Positions 33,087 to 41,086 of a stretch of 41,086 bases of DNA are shown here, one piece after another (within the stretch, counting starts at the first letter, position 1; the number at the start of each line of letters is the position of its first letter). Under the pieces are notes generated by a model. That model was given only the letters and a program-made list of their open reading frames with translations. It made no database searches and was not told the origin of the DNA. The translations under genes were made by a program, and so were the position numbers. This stretch comes from Pseudomonas rubra (GTDB lineage: Bacteria; Pseudomonadota; Gammaproteobacteria; Pseudomonadales; Pseudomonadaceae): assembly GCF_028656935.1 (NCBI RefSeq), contig NZ_JAMDGZ010000041.1:1-41086 (forward strand). The letters are read 5' to 3'.

Positions 33087-34453
33087 TCATTCCCCTGTCG
33101 CTGATCGGCCTGGTGGCGTTGTTCAGCCTGGCCCTGCTGGCAAGCCCCTACCCGTTCCTGGCCCCCGGCGCGGTGATCGGCCTGGCCGGCCTGCTGGCCC
33201 TGTACAAGCGCCCAGCCTGGGGGCTGATGGCGATCATCACCCTGGTGCCGCTCGAAGGCCTGTTCAAGGACAGCGAACTGACCGCAACCAAACTGATCGG
33301 CGCGGCCCTGGCTCTGGTACTGCTGCTGCAACTGGCGGTCAAGCAGTTGCCCGGCGAGCGCCTGCGCAGTTCGATGTGGCCACTGCTGCTGGGCTTTCTG
33401 GCCCTGTACCTGCTCAGTTTTCTGGCCAGCGACAGCAGCGAAATGTCCCTGGGGCATTTTCGTGAACTGGCGGTGGGCTTGCTGCTGTTCGGCATCACTC
33501 TGTTGATCGGCCGCGAGCTCAACCTGCCGATGATGTGCCGGCTGGTGACCCTGAGCGTCAGCCTGACCTGCATCATGGCCATGCTCTCGACCAAGTACCA
33601 GGACGAGGGCCGCGCCGCCGGCCTGCTGGAAGACCCCAACGTATTTGCCATGCTCATCGCCATCGCCGTGCCGATGGCGCTGTGGCTGGTGTTCAACAGC
33701 CCCAAGCGGGCCTACAAGCTGTTCTGGATTGCCTGCTGCATCCTGTTGCTGGCGGGCATGACCAAGACCAACTCGCGCTCGGGCCTGGTGGTGCTGCTGA
33801 TCAGCCTGGGCATCGTGCTGGTGCACTACCGCACCCAGGTTGCCCACCTGCGTCCCCGGCACCTGGGCTTTGCCATGCTCGGCCTTGCGATCCTGCTGCC
33901 AACCCTGGTGGCGCTGATGCCGGAAAGCTACGTGGCGCGCATCCAGTCCCTGGCGTTGCTCAAGTCCGGGGTCAACGCCTTCAAGGACGACTCCCTGGGC
34001 CGGCGTTCCTCGTACATCGTGGTGGGCAGCAAGATGATCCGCGAGCACCCGGTGCTCGGCACCGGCCCCGGCACCTTCCCCCTGCACTACGCCACCACCG
34101 GCTACGCCAAGGCGTTTTCAGCCAACCGCAAGGTCGGCGACCTGTACCGCCGGGCGCACAACACCTACCTGGAGATCTTCAGCGAAGTCGGCGTACCGGC
34201 CGGCATCCTGTTCGTCAGCCTGGTGCTGCTGGCGCTGTACAACGTCTGGTACGCCCGGCGCCTGTGGTTGCAACAGGGTAATCAACAGCAGGCCGACCTG
34301 CTCACCCACCTGTGCATGAGCATGCTCGCCATCAGCCTGTTCCTGATGTTCTTGAGTGCGCCCAACCATAAATACCTATGGATCATGCTGGCGCTGTCCA
34401 GTGTGCTGCGCCTTAAAGCCGAACAGGCACGCCTTGCGCAGGTGAAGGCATGA
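33083..34453 (+). CDS. O-antigen ligase/Wzy-like polymerase
   Basis: Polytopic inner-membrane protein of 456 residues with about ten to twelve helices. Between hydrophobic runs lies the periplasmic loop typical of Wzy/WaaL: TKTNSRSGLVVLLISLGIVL, then GPGTFPLHYATTGYAKAF and RRAHNTYLEIFSEVGVPAGILF. The RxHNxxLE motif strongly suggests the O-antigen polymerase/ligase family. In this operon it should join the flipped repeat units into polymer in the periplasm, since the flippase and co-polymerase are present. It overlaps both neighbours by ATGA. Confidence 0.9.
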   Translation: MIIPLSLIGLVALFSLALLASPYPFLAPGAVIGLAGLLALYKRPAWGLMAIITLVPLEGLFKDSELTATKLIGAALALVLLLQLAVKQLPGERLRSSMWPLLLGFLALYLLSFLASDSSEMSLGHFRELAVGLLLFGITLLIGRELNLPMMCRLVTLSVSLTCIMAMLSTKYQDEGRAAGLLEDPNVFAMLIAIAVPMALWLVFNSPKRAYKLFWIACCILLLAGMTKTNSRSGLVVLLISLGIVLVHYRTQVAHLRPRHLGFAMLGLAILLPTLVALMPESYVARIQSLALLKSGVNAFKDDSLGRRSSYIVVGSKMIREHPVLGTGPGTFPLHYATTGYAKAFSANRKVGDLYRRAHNTYLEIFSEVGVPAGILFVSLVLLALYNVWYARRLWLQQGNQQQADLLTHLCMSMLAISLFLMFLSAPNHKYLWIMLALSSVLRLKAEQARLAQVKA

Positions 34454-35415
34454 AGGTCAGTGTCGTGGTACCGATGTTCAACGAAGCCCGGCACATTGCC
34501 CGCACCCTGCAGTCGGCCATGAACGCCGCCGCCGATGCCGGCCTTGAGTGCGAATTGATCGTGGTCGACAACGGCTCCAGCGACGACGGCCCGCAGATCG
34601 CCCGCAGCCTCGGTGCCCAGGTGCTGAGCCTGCCCGGGCTGACCATCGGCGCCCTGCGCAACCGTGGCGTACAGGCCAGCTGCGGCGAGTGGCTGGCGTT
34701 TCTGGATGCCGACATCGAAGTCCCCGAACACTGGTTGAGCCTGCTGCTCGACCTGCACGCCGAGGGCCGTGGCGATGTCTTTGCCCTGGACTGCGATACC
34801 CCGCGCCAGGCGCCCTGGTTCGCCCGCGCCTGGCAACGGCGCACGCTGCGCGCCGGTGTGCCGGAACTGCACGCCATGCAGTGGCTGCCAACCCCCAACC
34901 TGTTGATGCAGCGCCACTGGTTCGACCTGGTCGGCGGCTTCAACGAAACCCTGCGCACCGGCGAAGACAAGGACTTTACCTGGCACCTGAACAAGGCCGG
35001 CGCGCGCTTGCTGGCCCTGCGCTCACCAGTGGTGTTGCACTGGGGCTTCGAAGGCAGCTGGAGCGAATGGCTGGGCAAAGAGCTGTGGCGCCAGGGCAGC
35101 AACCTGCAACTGCTGCGCAGCAATGGCCCGAGCCTGCGTCTGCTGCGCTTTCCCATGCTCTCGCTGGGCGCCTGGGGGCTCGATGCCCTGGCCTTGTCGG
35201 CCTTGCTCGACGGTTTTCCGCACCTGGCCGTGTTGCTGCTGTTTGTCACAAGCCTGCCGGCCCTGGCCCTGAGCCTGCGCCAGAGTTTGAAACACCGCGA
35301 CCTGCTGTTCGTCCTGCAACTCTGGGGCCTGCACTGGATCCGCCTGCACCTGGCCGGCGCCGCCTTCGTGCTCAGCCTGTTCAACTGGAATGCAAGGAGG
35401 CCCGCCCGTGGCTGA
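34450..35415 (+). CDS. Family 2 glycosyltransferase
   Basis: Inverting GT-A glycosyltransferase of 321 residues. Motifs in order are VSVVVPMFNEARHIARTLQS, LIVVDNGSSDDGPQIARSLG, and the metal-binding DxD equivalent in FLDADIEVPEHWL (DAD). Next come LMQRHWFDLVGGFNETLRTGEDKDF, supplying the acceptor-binding GEDKD, and a hydrophobic C-terminal segment (about 230-260) that may anchor it to the inner membrane. It would add a sugar to the growing repeat unit; donor unknown. It overlaps the polymerase by ATGA and the next gene by 8 bases. Confidence 0.92.
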   Translation: MKVSVVVPMFNEARHIARTLQSAMNAAADAGLECELIVVDNGSSDDGPQIARSLGAQVLSLPGLTIGALRNRGVQASCGEWLAFLDADIEVPEHWLSLLLDLHAEGRGDVFALDCDTPRQAPWFARAWQRRTLRAGVPELHAMQWLPTPNLLMQRHWFDLVGGFNETLRTGEDKDFTWHLNKAGARLLALRSPVVLHWGFEGSWSEWLGKELWRQGSNLQLLRSNGPSLRLLRFPMLSLGAWGLDALALSALLDGFPHLAVLLLFVTSLPALALSLRQSLKHRDLLFVLQLWGLHWIRLHLAGAAFVLSLFNWNARRPARG

Positions 35416-36544
35416 GTTCATCTATTGGTTGTGCCTGTTGCTGCCCTTCTATGCCTGGCTCGGCTACCCACTGCTGCTGACCCTGGTGGGGCCGCTGTTC
35501 CCCCGGCACCGACCGGCGTCGCTGGCCCCGCAACGGGTCAGCGTGGTGGTGGCGGCGCACAACGAAGAACGCAACATCGACAACAAGCTGCGCAACCTGC
35601 TGGCCCAGGACTACCCGGCCGAACACTTGCAGATTGTCGTTGCCAGCGACGGCTCAACTGATCGCACAGTAGCGCTGGCACGCGCCTTCGACGACCCGCG
35701 CATCAAGGTCCTGGACTTGCCGCGCATGGGCAAGAACAGCGTGCTCAACGTCGCCGTCAGCCAGTGCAGCGGCGATATCCTGGTGTTCACCGACGCCGAC
35801 GTGCACTGGATCGACGGCGCCCTGTCCGCGTTGCTGGCGCCCTTTGCCGACCCGCAGGTGGGCGGCACGGTGGGCAAGATGATCATTCCGGTGGCCGGCA
35901 AGGGCCTGAGCGTGGGCGAGAGCCTGTACCGCCACTACGAAGCCTGGCTGCGCCGGGTGGAAAGCCGTACCGGCTGCACGGTGTCGGCCGATGGCGCCCT
36001 GCAGGCGTTGCGCCGTGAGCTGTATCAGCCGATCCCGGCGCGGGTCAACGACGACTTCTACATCAATACCTGCGCGCCGGTGGCCGGCAAACGCGTGGTC
36101 TACGTCGACCAGGCCCAGGTGCTCGACCAGGGCGTGGACGAGGCCGTCCGCCAGTTCAGCCGCCGCCAGCGCGTCACCGTCGGTGGCCTGATTAGCCTGG
36201 CCGCCCGCCGCGAACTGCTCAACCCGGTGCGCCACGGCCTGTATGCCATCGCCCTGATCAGCCACAAGCTGATCCGCCGCCTGGCGCCGGTACTGTTGGT
36301 GCCGCTGTTGCTGGCCAACCTGTGCCTGCTCGACGAGCACGGCTTTTATCGCCTGAGCCTGGCCGCGCAGTTGCTCGGTTATGCCATTGCCATTGCCGGC
36401 CTGCTGGATGTCCGCCAGCGCCTGCCCAAACCGTTTCGCCTGGCCGCCTTCGTGCTGGTCACCCTGGCCGGCATGAGCGTCGGCCTGTGGCAGTTCTTGC
36501 GCGGACACAGCTACAACCAATGGACCCCCGACCAGACCCGGTGA
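35408..36544 (+). CDS. Membrane family 2 glycosyltransferase
   Basis: Processive-type GT2 of 378 residues. An N-terminal TM helix (FIYWLCLLLPFYAWLGYPLLL) is followed by VSVVVAAHNEERNIDNKLRNL, ASDGSTDRT, the DxD in VFTDADVHWIDG, and a QxxRR-type motif (QFSRRQR). Three or so C-terminal TM helices follow. I place the start at the GTG at 35408, which has AAGGAGG seven bases upstream; an ATG at 35390 precedes that ribosome site and is rejected. It overlaps the previous gene by 8 bases. The membrane topology suggests it acts on lipid-linked or extending glycan. Confidence 0.9.
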   Translation: MAEFIYWLCLLLPFYAWLGYPLLLTLVGPLFPRHRPASLAPQRVSVVVAAHNEERNIDNKLRNLLAQDYPAEHLQIVVASDGSTDRTVALARAFDDPRIKVLDLPRMGKNSVLNVAVSQCSGDILVFTDADVHWIDGALSALLAPFADPQVGGTVGKMIIPVAGKGLSVGESLYRHYEAWLRRVESRTGCTVSADGALQALRRELYQPIPARVNDDFYINTCAPVAGKRVVYVDQAQVLDQGVDEAVRQFSRRQRVTVGGLISLAARRELLNPVRHGLYAIALISHKLIRRLAPVLLVPLLLANLCLLDEHGFYRLSLAAQLLGYAIAIAGLLDVRQRLPKPFRLAAFVLVTLAGMSVGLWQFLRGHSYNQWTPDQTR

Positions 36545-36553
36545 GCACCTGAC

Positions 36554-37564
36554 ATGCCGATAAAAACCAGTATCAAGCGTGCCAGCGGTTGGCTGTACCT
36601 GAACTCTCCCAAGGGCCGCAACCAGCTGCGCGGCGCCGGGGTGATCCTGATGCTGCACCGGGTCCTGGCCGACGACAGCAGCGCCGCCCTGCCCCACCGC
36701 AACGAACTGTGCGTCGGCCCCCAGGCTTTCGAGCGCCTGCTGCGCTGGCTGCACCGACACTTCGACTGCGTGCACCTGATGGACCTGCTCAAGGCCCATG
36801 AACAACCGCGCAGCGGCAACCGGCCCAAGGTCGCGCTGACCTTTGACGACGGCTGGCGCGATAACGCCCTCAATGCCTTCCCGCTGTTGCAGCAGTACCA
36901 GGTGCCGGCGAGCATCTTCCTGTCCACCGACTACATTGGCAGCCGCCAGCGCTTCTGGTGGGAGAGCCTGGGCGAAACCTTGTGGGGCAGCCATGGCGAA
37001 AGCGCGCGCAGAGCCTTGATCGAACAGCTGCGCAAGATCGGCAGGCCGCTGCCCGCCGCCTACTTCATGAGCGACCGGGCCTACGCCCGCAGCCAGGCCC
37101 TGGCCAAGTACCTGCAAAGCCTCAAGAGCTTGAGCCCGGTGGCCCTGCATCACCTGACCAACACCTGCCCGGCAGAATCGCTGCCCCAGGCCCTGGACTG
37201 GAACCAGGTGCGCCACCTGGAAAACACCGGCCTGATCAGCTTCGGCCCCCACGGTGCCAGCCATGCCCTGCTGCCGGGCCTGGACGACCAGCGCCTGGAA
37301 GAAGAGCTGAGCCGCAGCCATTACGCCCTGCAACAAGGCTGCAAGCAGCCGCTGCCGGTGTACTGCTACCCCAACGGCGACCACGATGCGCGGGTGCGCG
37401 AACGCCTGGCCGCGCACCGCTACCCCTTTGCCCTGAGCACCCGCGCCGGCATTTGCCAGGGCCATGACGACCCCCTGGCCCTGCCGCGCATCGGCGTCAG
37501 CCAGCGCAATGCCAGCCGGCCGTCATTGTTAGCCTGGCGCATCTGCCGCGGAGGACGCACATGA
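36554..37564 (+). CDS. NodB-domain polysaccharide deacetylase
   Basis: A 336-residue carbohydrate esterase-4 type protein. VILMLHRVL opens the fold. Motif 1 is LTFDDGWRDNAL with D98 and D99, and motif 2 is the zinc pair H233-x3-H237 in GPHGASHALL. VPASIFLSTDYIG and VYCYPNGDHDARVRERL are the later strands. It should remove N- or O-acetyl groups from sugar residues, modifying the polymer or its lipid-linked unit. No signal peptide is visible, so a cytoplasmic site is possible. It lies 9 bases after the glycosyltransferase and overlaps the flippase by ATGA. Confidence 0.9.
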   Translation: MPIKTSIKRASGWLYLNSPKGRNQLRGAGVILMLHRVLADDSSAALPHRNELCVGPQAFERLLRWLHRHFDCVHLMDLLKAHEQPRSGNRPKVALTFDDGWRDNALNAFPLLQQYQVPASIFLSTDYIGSRQRFWWESLGETLWGSHGESARRALIEQLRKIGRPLPAAYFMSDRAYARSQALAKYLQSLKSLSPVALHHLTNTCPAESLPQALDWNQVRHLENTGLISFGPHGASHALLPGLDDQRLEEELSRSHYALQQGCKQPLPVYCYPNGDHDARVRERLAAHRYPFALSTRAGICQGHDDPLALPRIGVSQRNASRPSLLAWRICRGGRT

Positions 37565-38865
37565 GCCGCAGCCATTACCTGCGCCACCTGCTGCTGAGCA
37601 TGGGCACGCGCCTGGCGATGATCGCCCTGCGGCTGATGCGCAACGTGTTGCTGGCGCGCATCCTCGGCCCCAGCGAACGCGGCCTGTTTGCCCTGCTCAG
37701 CACCCTGCCCGACCTGATCGGCGCCGCCACCAGCGGCGGGCTCAACACCGCCGTCGGCTACCAGGCGGCCAAGCAGCGCAGCATGGGCCTGCTGCTCAGC
37801 CAGGTGCTGATCTACGGCTGCCTGGTGGCCGGCGCCCTGACCTTGATTTGCGTGGCCCTGGCCCGGGAGTTCGGCACTGAACTGGAAGTGACCACCCAGC
37901 TCGGCCTGCTGGCCTGGCTGTTGCTGCTGGCGGTGCCGCTGACCGTGCTCAAGAGCGGCCTGCTGACCCTGCACAATGCCACCGGTGGCGTTGGCGCCTT
38001 CAATGCCCTGCGCCTGACCGAATCGCTGGTGCCGCTGCTGCTGTTCGTCGGCCTGTTCTGGATGTGGCAGAACGATGCCCTGGAAGCGGCGCTGATCAGC
38101 TGGTTGCTGGGCCTGAGCCTGGTGGTGCTGCTGGGCTTGTACTGGCTCGGCCGCCAGCACTCGATCCGCCTGTGCTGGGACCGCAGCGGCCAGCGCGAGC
38201 TGCTCGCCTACAGTGCCAAGAGCCACCCGGATTTGTTGTTCCAGCAGGTCATCCTGCGCTCGGACTACCTGTTCATCAGCGCCATGCTCGGCAGCGCGGC
38301 ACTGGGGCATTACGCCATGGCCAGCGCCGCCGCCGAGCTGTTGCTGATCGTCCCCGAAGCAGTAACCACACCCTTGATGAAGCGCCTGCTGCAGCAGGAC
38401 GCCGGCATGGACAAACTCACCCCCCTGGCCCTGCGCCTGACCGCCACGGTGATGCTCGGCGCCTGCCTGAGCATGGCGCTGATCGGCGAATGGCTGATCG
38501 TCACCTTGTTCGGCGCCGAATACCAACCAGCCTACCCGGCCTTGCTGGCCTTGCTGCCGGGGCTGTTCGGCCTGTGCTACGCGAGCATCCTGCGCCTGGA
38601 CCTGCTGGGCAAAAACCGCCCCGGCACGGTGTCGCTGATGATGGGCCTGGGCGCCGCCTTGAACCTTTTGCTCAACGTGCTGCTGATCCCGGCCTACGGC
38701 ATCGTGGGCGCGGCGGCGGCCTCCTCGATCGCCTACCTGGCGGTGACCCTGGCGATGCTGTTGCTGTACTGCAAGCTCAGTGGCGTGGCCTTCTGGCAAA
38801 CCTTGCTGGTACTGCCCAGCGACCTGGCGCCGCTGCGCCAGATGCTGCAACGGCGGCCGGCATGA
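37561..38865 (+). CDS. Wzx-like oligosaccharide flippase (MOP superfamily)
   Basis: Inner-membrane protein of 434 residues with about twelve hydrophobic helices. The N-terminus RLMRNVLLARILGPSERGLFALLSTLPDLIGAATSGG and the repeated Gly/Ala-rich helices fit RfbX-type flippases. SHPDLLFQQVILRSDYLFISAMLGSAALGHYAMA marks the second half. It would carry the undecaprenyl-linked repeat unit to the periplasmic face for the polymerase. Both ends overlap neighbours by ATGA. Confidence 0.9.
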   Translation: MSRSHYLRHLLLSMGTRLAMIALRLMRNVLLARILGPSERGLFALLSTLPDLIGAATSGGLNTAVGYQAAKQRSMGLLLSQVLIYGCLVAGALTLICVALAREFGTELEVTTQLGLLAWLLLLAVPLTVLKSGLLTLHNATGGVGAFNALRLTESLVPLLLFVGLFWMWQNDALEAALISWLLGLSLVVLLGLYWLGRQHSIRLCWDRSGQRELLAYSAKSHPDLLFQQVILRSDYLFISAMLGSAALGHYAMASAAAELLLIVPEAVTTPLMKRLLQQDAGMDKLTPLALRLTATVMLGACLSMALIGEWLIVTLFGAEYQPAYPALLALLPGLFGLCYASILRLDLLGKNRPGTVSLMMGLGAALNLLLNVLLIPAYGIVGAAAASSIAYLAVTLAMLLLYCKLSGVAFWQTLLVLPSDLAPLRQMLQRRPA

Positions 38866-40781
38866 AGCGCCCCGGCCTGCTGTTTACCGCGTTACTGCTG
38901 ACAGCCACGGTGCAGGCGGCGCCCTTACAGTGGGCGGATATTCGCGACGGCAGCCTGTACCTGCAAGCAGCCAAGGCCGACACCCTGAAGATCAGCTGGC
39001 AACCGGCCTGGCAGGCCGACGCCAACGCCGAACGCCTGTACCTGCTCGACGGCCAGGGCCACTTGCAGGCCGAACGAGCGATCCCGGCCGCAGAAACCCG
39101 TGGCCAGGTGCAATGGCCGCTGGCGGCGAGCAGCAACGACTACCAGCTGGAAATCCCCGGCTACAGCTTTCGCCGCTACCGCATCGAACATGCCGACAGC
39201 ACCCGCGCCCTGCTCGCCCCGGCCAAGGTGCACTTCAGCGCCGAAGTCGGGCCCCATGTCGAGCTGTACTTTCGCGTGCCGGCCAACCAGCAGGCGACCC
39301 TGGCCGGCAAGTACCACGGTGGTGTGCACGGCCTGCAAGTGCAGCGCCTGGGCGATGGCCGGCAACTGAATCTTGCGCTCAAGCCCTACCCGGCCTATTG
39401 GCAGTTCGACCGCCTGGCGCTGCCGCTGGCCAGCAGCGAGCAAACCTACCGCCTGCGCCTGCTCGGCCGTGGCAAGGTGGCGTTCTGGCTCGACGGCAGC
39501 GCCAACCTGTTTGCCCAGCAAGCGCAGCACCTGGGGCCACTGCACAACGCCGAGGGCCAGGTCAGCTTGCGCCTGGGCGAGCGGGTTTTGGGGCCGACCC
39601 CGAGCCTGGGCGTCAACCTGCCCTATGTGCTGCCGCCGCCGTCCAGCTACGCGGTGCTCGACGCCCTGCAACCCCAGGCCGCCGGCTACTACAGCTTCTC
39701 CGACCTGCTGGCGCGCAAGCCTGGTTACGAAGACGCCTTCCGCCGCTTCTACCAACAGCGCTACCGCATCAAGCAGGACATCACCCTGCTCGGCGGTACC
39801 GCCAGGCAATCGGTGCTGGCTGCCGACCGCACCAGCAACGACGGCCTCGACGCCTGGCTGAGCAGCACCCGCGCCTTGCCGGGCGACACCTTGCACTACC
39901 TGGCTTTTGCCGACGAGCCGAACCTGTTCTACCCCGACTACCCAAGTTTCAGCAGCTACTTCCAGCACATGCTCGAGCGCGTGCAGCGCTTCCCCGGGGC
40001 CCGTGAGGCCGGGGTGCGCATTGCCGTGCCGGCCAGCTCGCGCCTGGTCAACGGCCCGCTGCATGCAGACAGCCGCGCGCGCATCGGCCTGGACTGGGCC
40101 CGGCGCCTGCTCAAGGAGCACGGTGGGCAGATCGATGCCCTGGCCTGGCACGAATGGATGATCCGCGACCTGCTGGCCACCCGCAGCTACCGCGACTCGG
40201 TGCGCCAGGCTGCCGAACTGGTCGGCCTCGATGCCCAGGGCCGGCCGAACAAGGCCCTGCTGCTGGACCAGACCAACCTGTCCAGTGGCTCCAGCCTGAG
40301 CCCCTACGACCAGGACACTCATTTTGCTGCCCTGTGGTGGACCTCGGTGGTGATCAACGCCTCCCAGGACGGCCTGCTCGACATGCTCAACTGGTTCCAT
40401 GTCGCCGACGAACCCGAATGGCCCAAAGGCATGGTGCGGGTATTGGGCGAAGACCGTTTTGAACTCAAACCGGTGGGCCTGGCCCAGCAGTTCATCCAGC
40501 AGCACTGGCTCGACCAGGTGCTGACGCTGGACAACGATGCCTTCGAAGTCGACGCCCTGGCCATGGCCCGTGGCAAGCAGCGCAGCCTGCTTGGGGTGAA
40601 CAAGGGCGAACGCCTGCAGCACATCAGCCTTGCCACCCAACAAGCCTGCCCGCAAGGAGCACTGAGCCTGTTCGGCCCTGACAACCAGGCACGCGCCATG
40701 CCGTTTGCCTGCGAACAAGGCCGCATCCACTTTCAATTGCCAGGGCAAACCCTGTTTGCCCTGACCTGGAGCGCGTCATGA
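38862..40781 (+). CDS. Secreted glycoside-hydrolase-like protein of the exopolysaccharide operon
   Basis: A 639-residue periplasmic protein with a clear signal peptide (GLLFTALLLTATVQAAP). The first 270 or so residues look like a beta-sandwich (LEIPGYSFRRYRIEH, then FRVPANQQATLAGKYHGGVHG). The rest resembles a TIM-barrel hydrolase: FADEPNLFYPDY (E352), recalling the NEP acid/base motif of clan GH-A, and ALAWHEWM (E431) as possible nucleophile, about 80 residues apart. I do not recognise a specific family. By analogy with PslG in the Psl locus it may trim or release the polymer. It overlaps the flippase by ATGA and is the last gene. The open frame extends upstream but inside the flippase gene. 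Confidence 0.78.
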   Translation: MKRPGLLFTALLLTATVQAAPLQWADIRDGSLYLQAAKADTLKISWQPAWQADANAERLYLLDGQGHLQAERAIPAAETRGQVQWPLAASSNDYQLEIPGYSFRRYRIEHADSTRALLAPAKVHFSAEVGPHVELYFRVPANQQATLAGKYHGGVHGLQVQRLGDGRQLNLALKPYPAYWQFDRLALPLASSEQTYRLRLLGRGKVAFWLDGSANLFAQQAQHLGPLHNAEGQVSLRLGERVLGPTPSLGVNLPYVLPPPSSYAVLDALQPQAAGYYSFSDLLARKPGYEDAFRRFYQQRYRIKQDITLLGGTARQSVLAADRTSNDGLDAWLSSTRALPGDTLHYLAFADEPNLFYPDYPSFSSYFQHMLERVQRFPGAREAGVRIAVPASSRLVNGPLHADSRARIGLDWARRLLKEHGGQIDALAWHEWMIRDLLATRSYRDSVRQAAELVGLDAQGRPNKALLLDQTNLSSGSSLSPYDQDTHFAALWWTSVVINASQDGLLDMLNWFHVADEPEWPKGMVRVLGEDRFELKPVGLAQQFIQQHWLDQVLTLDNDAFEVDALAMARGKQRSLLGVNKGERLQHISLATQQACPQGALSLFGPDNQARAMPFACEQGRIHFQLPGQTLFALTWSAS

Positions 40782-40785
40782 GCGC

Positions 40786-40862
40786 CCTCAACAAACACTC
40801 TCGCCTTACACCAAGGCTACCAACGCCGCCCTCACAGGCCATGGCACGTTGCAACAAATGTG
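40786..40862. repeat. 77-bp direct repeat, copy 1
   Basis: Starts five bases after the last gene's stop and matches 41002-41078 at 72 of 77 positions by my count. It begins CCTCAACA and ends CAACAAATGTG. The 216-base period includes two REP copies. No reading frame that I can support runs through it. Confidence 0.85.
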
Positions 40863-40884
40863 GGAGCCGGTCTTGCCGGCGATG
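40860..40884. repeat. REP element
   Basis: GTGGGAGCCGG followed by TCTTGCCGGCGATG is a single copy of the genus REP motif, in the region downstream of the exopolysaccharide operon. Confidence 0.75.
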
Positions 40885-40967
40885 CGCCGCGCGGGCGGCG
40901 CTCGATCTCAAGAGCGCCACAAGCCTCAAGGCAAGCACCTGGCAGCCATCACACAATCTGCAGCCGT

Positions 40968-40992
40968 CATCGCGGGGCAAGCCCGCTCCCAC
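40968..40992. repeat. REP element, inverse orientation
   Basis: CATCGCGGGG followed by CAAGCCCGCTCCCAC is a REP copy in inverse orientation to that at 40860-40884, about 83 bases apart. It matches the left arm of the paired element at 6164-6187. Confidence 0.8.
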
Positions 40993-41001
40993 TGAAATCA
41001 G

Positions 41002-41078
41002 CCTCAACACACCCTCTCGCCTTGCACCAAGGCTACCATCGCCGCCCTCACAGACCATGGCACGTTGCAACAAATGTG
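41002..41078. repeat. 77-bp direct repeat, copy 2
   Basis: Second copy of the repeat at 40786-40862. This copy ends in a perfect 9-bp inverted repeat, CCATGGCAC (41055-41063) and GTGCCATGG (41076-41084), that copy 1 lacks. The window ends two bases later. Confidence 0.85.
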
Positions 41079-41086
41079 CCATGGCC

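Noticed and set aside
35654..40748. Three long minus-strand open frames (35654-37465, 37420-38850, 38925-40748) under the exopolysaccharide operon
   Set aside because: Products are low-complexity Gln/Ala/His-rich chains; the plus-strand genes have recognised domains and coupled starts throughout.
40786..41078. Possible CRISPR array from the repeated units
   Set aside because: Only two 77-bp units with a REP-containing interval, no short regular spacers and no cas genes nearby.
40624..41082. 152-residue minus-strand open frame at the right end
   Set aside because: Runs through the direct repeats, REP elements and the tail of the glycosidase-like gene; the protein repeats itself because the DNA does.

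Overview
The window looks like a chromosomal segment of a fluorescent Pseudomonas, most likely the P. putida/P. fluorescens side of the genus. The signs are high GC, strong use of G/C-ending codons, repeated palindromic REP elements of the form GTGGGAGC...GCGAT, and gene content typical of the genus (HAAAP serine permease with sdaA, DUF3313 lipoprotein, NEL-type effector, Wzx/Wzy exopolysaccharide locus). I see no tRNA, rRNA, CRISPR array, transposase or phage gene.

Layout. Positions 72-1475 (-) encode an APC-type amino-acid permease. Positions 1680-5420 (-) form a three-gene sensory operon: OmpR-type response regulator, periplasmic family-3 solute-binding protein and tripartite hybrid histidine kinase, organised like TorR/TorT/TorS. 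Positions 5493-11652 hold two divergent arms around an AT-rich control region. The left arm carries a spermidine/putrescine-type binding protein, a class II aldolase and a BetI-like TetR regulator. The right arm carries an old-yellow-enzyme/Fe-S/FAD oxidoreductase, an XRE-cupin regulator and an enoyl-CoA hydratase. Together they look like a small catabolic module of unknown substrate. Next come a DUF3313 lipoprotein (11740-12417) and a two-gene HNH cassette (12508-14409) lying between two strong hairpins. Positions 14453-18385 are a serine-use locus: permease and L-serine ammonia-lyase on the minus strand, with a divergent LysR regulator.

Positions 18434-23347 (-) encode a 1637-residue protein with a dermonecrotic-toxin-like N-terminus, leucine-rich repeats and a NEL E3 ubiquitin ligase domain. 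Positions 23430-25133 (-) encode a membrane-anchored sulfatase/phosphoethanolamine-transferase-like enzyme. Positions 25536-40781 (+) are one tightly coupled 13-gene exopolysaccharide operon: UDP-glucose dehydrogenase, UDP-uronate epimerase, initiating sugar-phosphate transferase, a BY-kinase-like protein without its Walker A lysine, Wza-like exporter, Wzc-like co-polymerase, three glycosyltransferases, Wzy-like polymerase, NodB deacetylase, Wzx flippase and a secreted glycosidase-like protein. It should make an acidic (uronic-acid-containing) polymer by the Wzx/Wzy route. The window ends in non-coding DNA with a 77-bp direct repeat and REP copies.

The best candidate for an undescribed system is the HNH cassette. 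It pairs an intact HNH nuclease with a smaller protein that keeps one zinc knuckle and a downstream helix motif of the same family but appears to lack the catalytic histidine. The second is the exopolysaccharide operon with its kinase-dead-looking partner and terminal glycosidase-like gene. All functions are inferred from reading the sequence; no database search was run.
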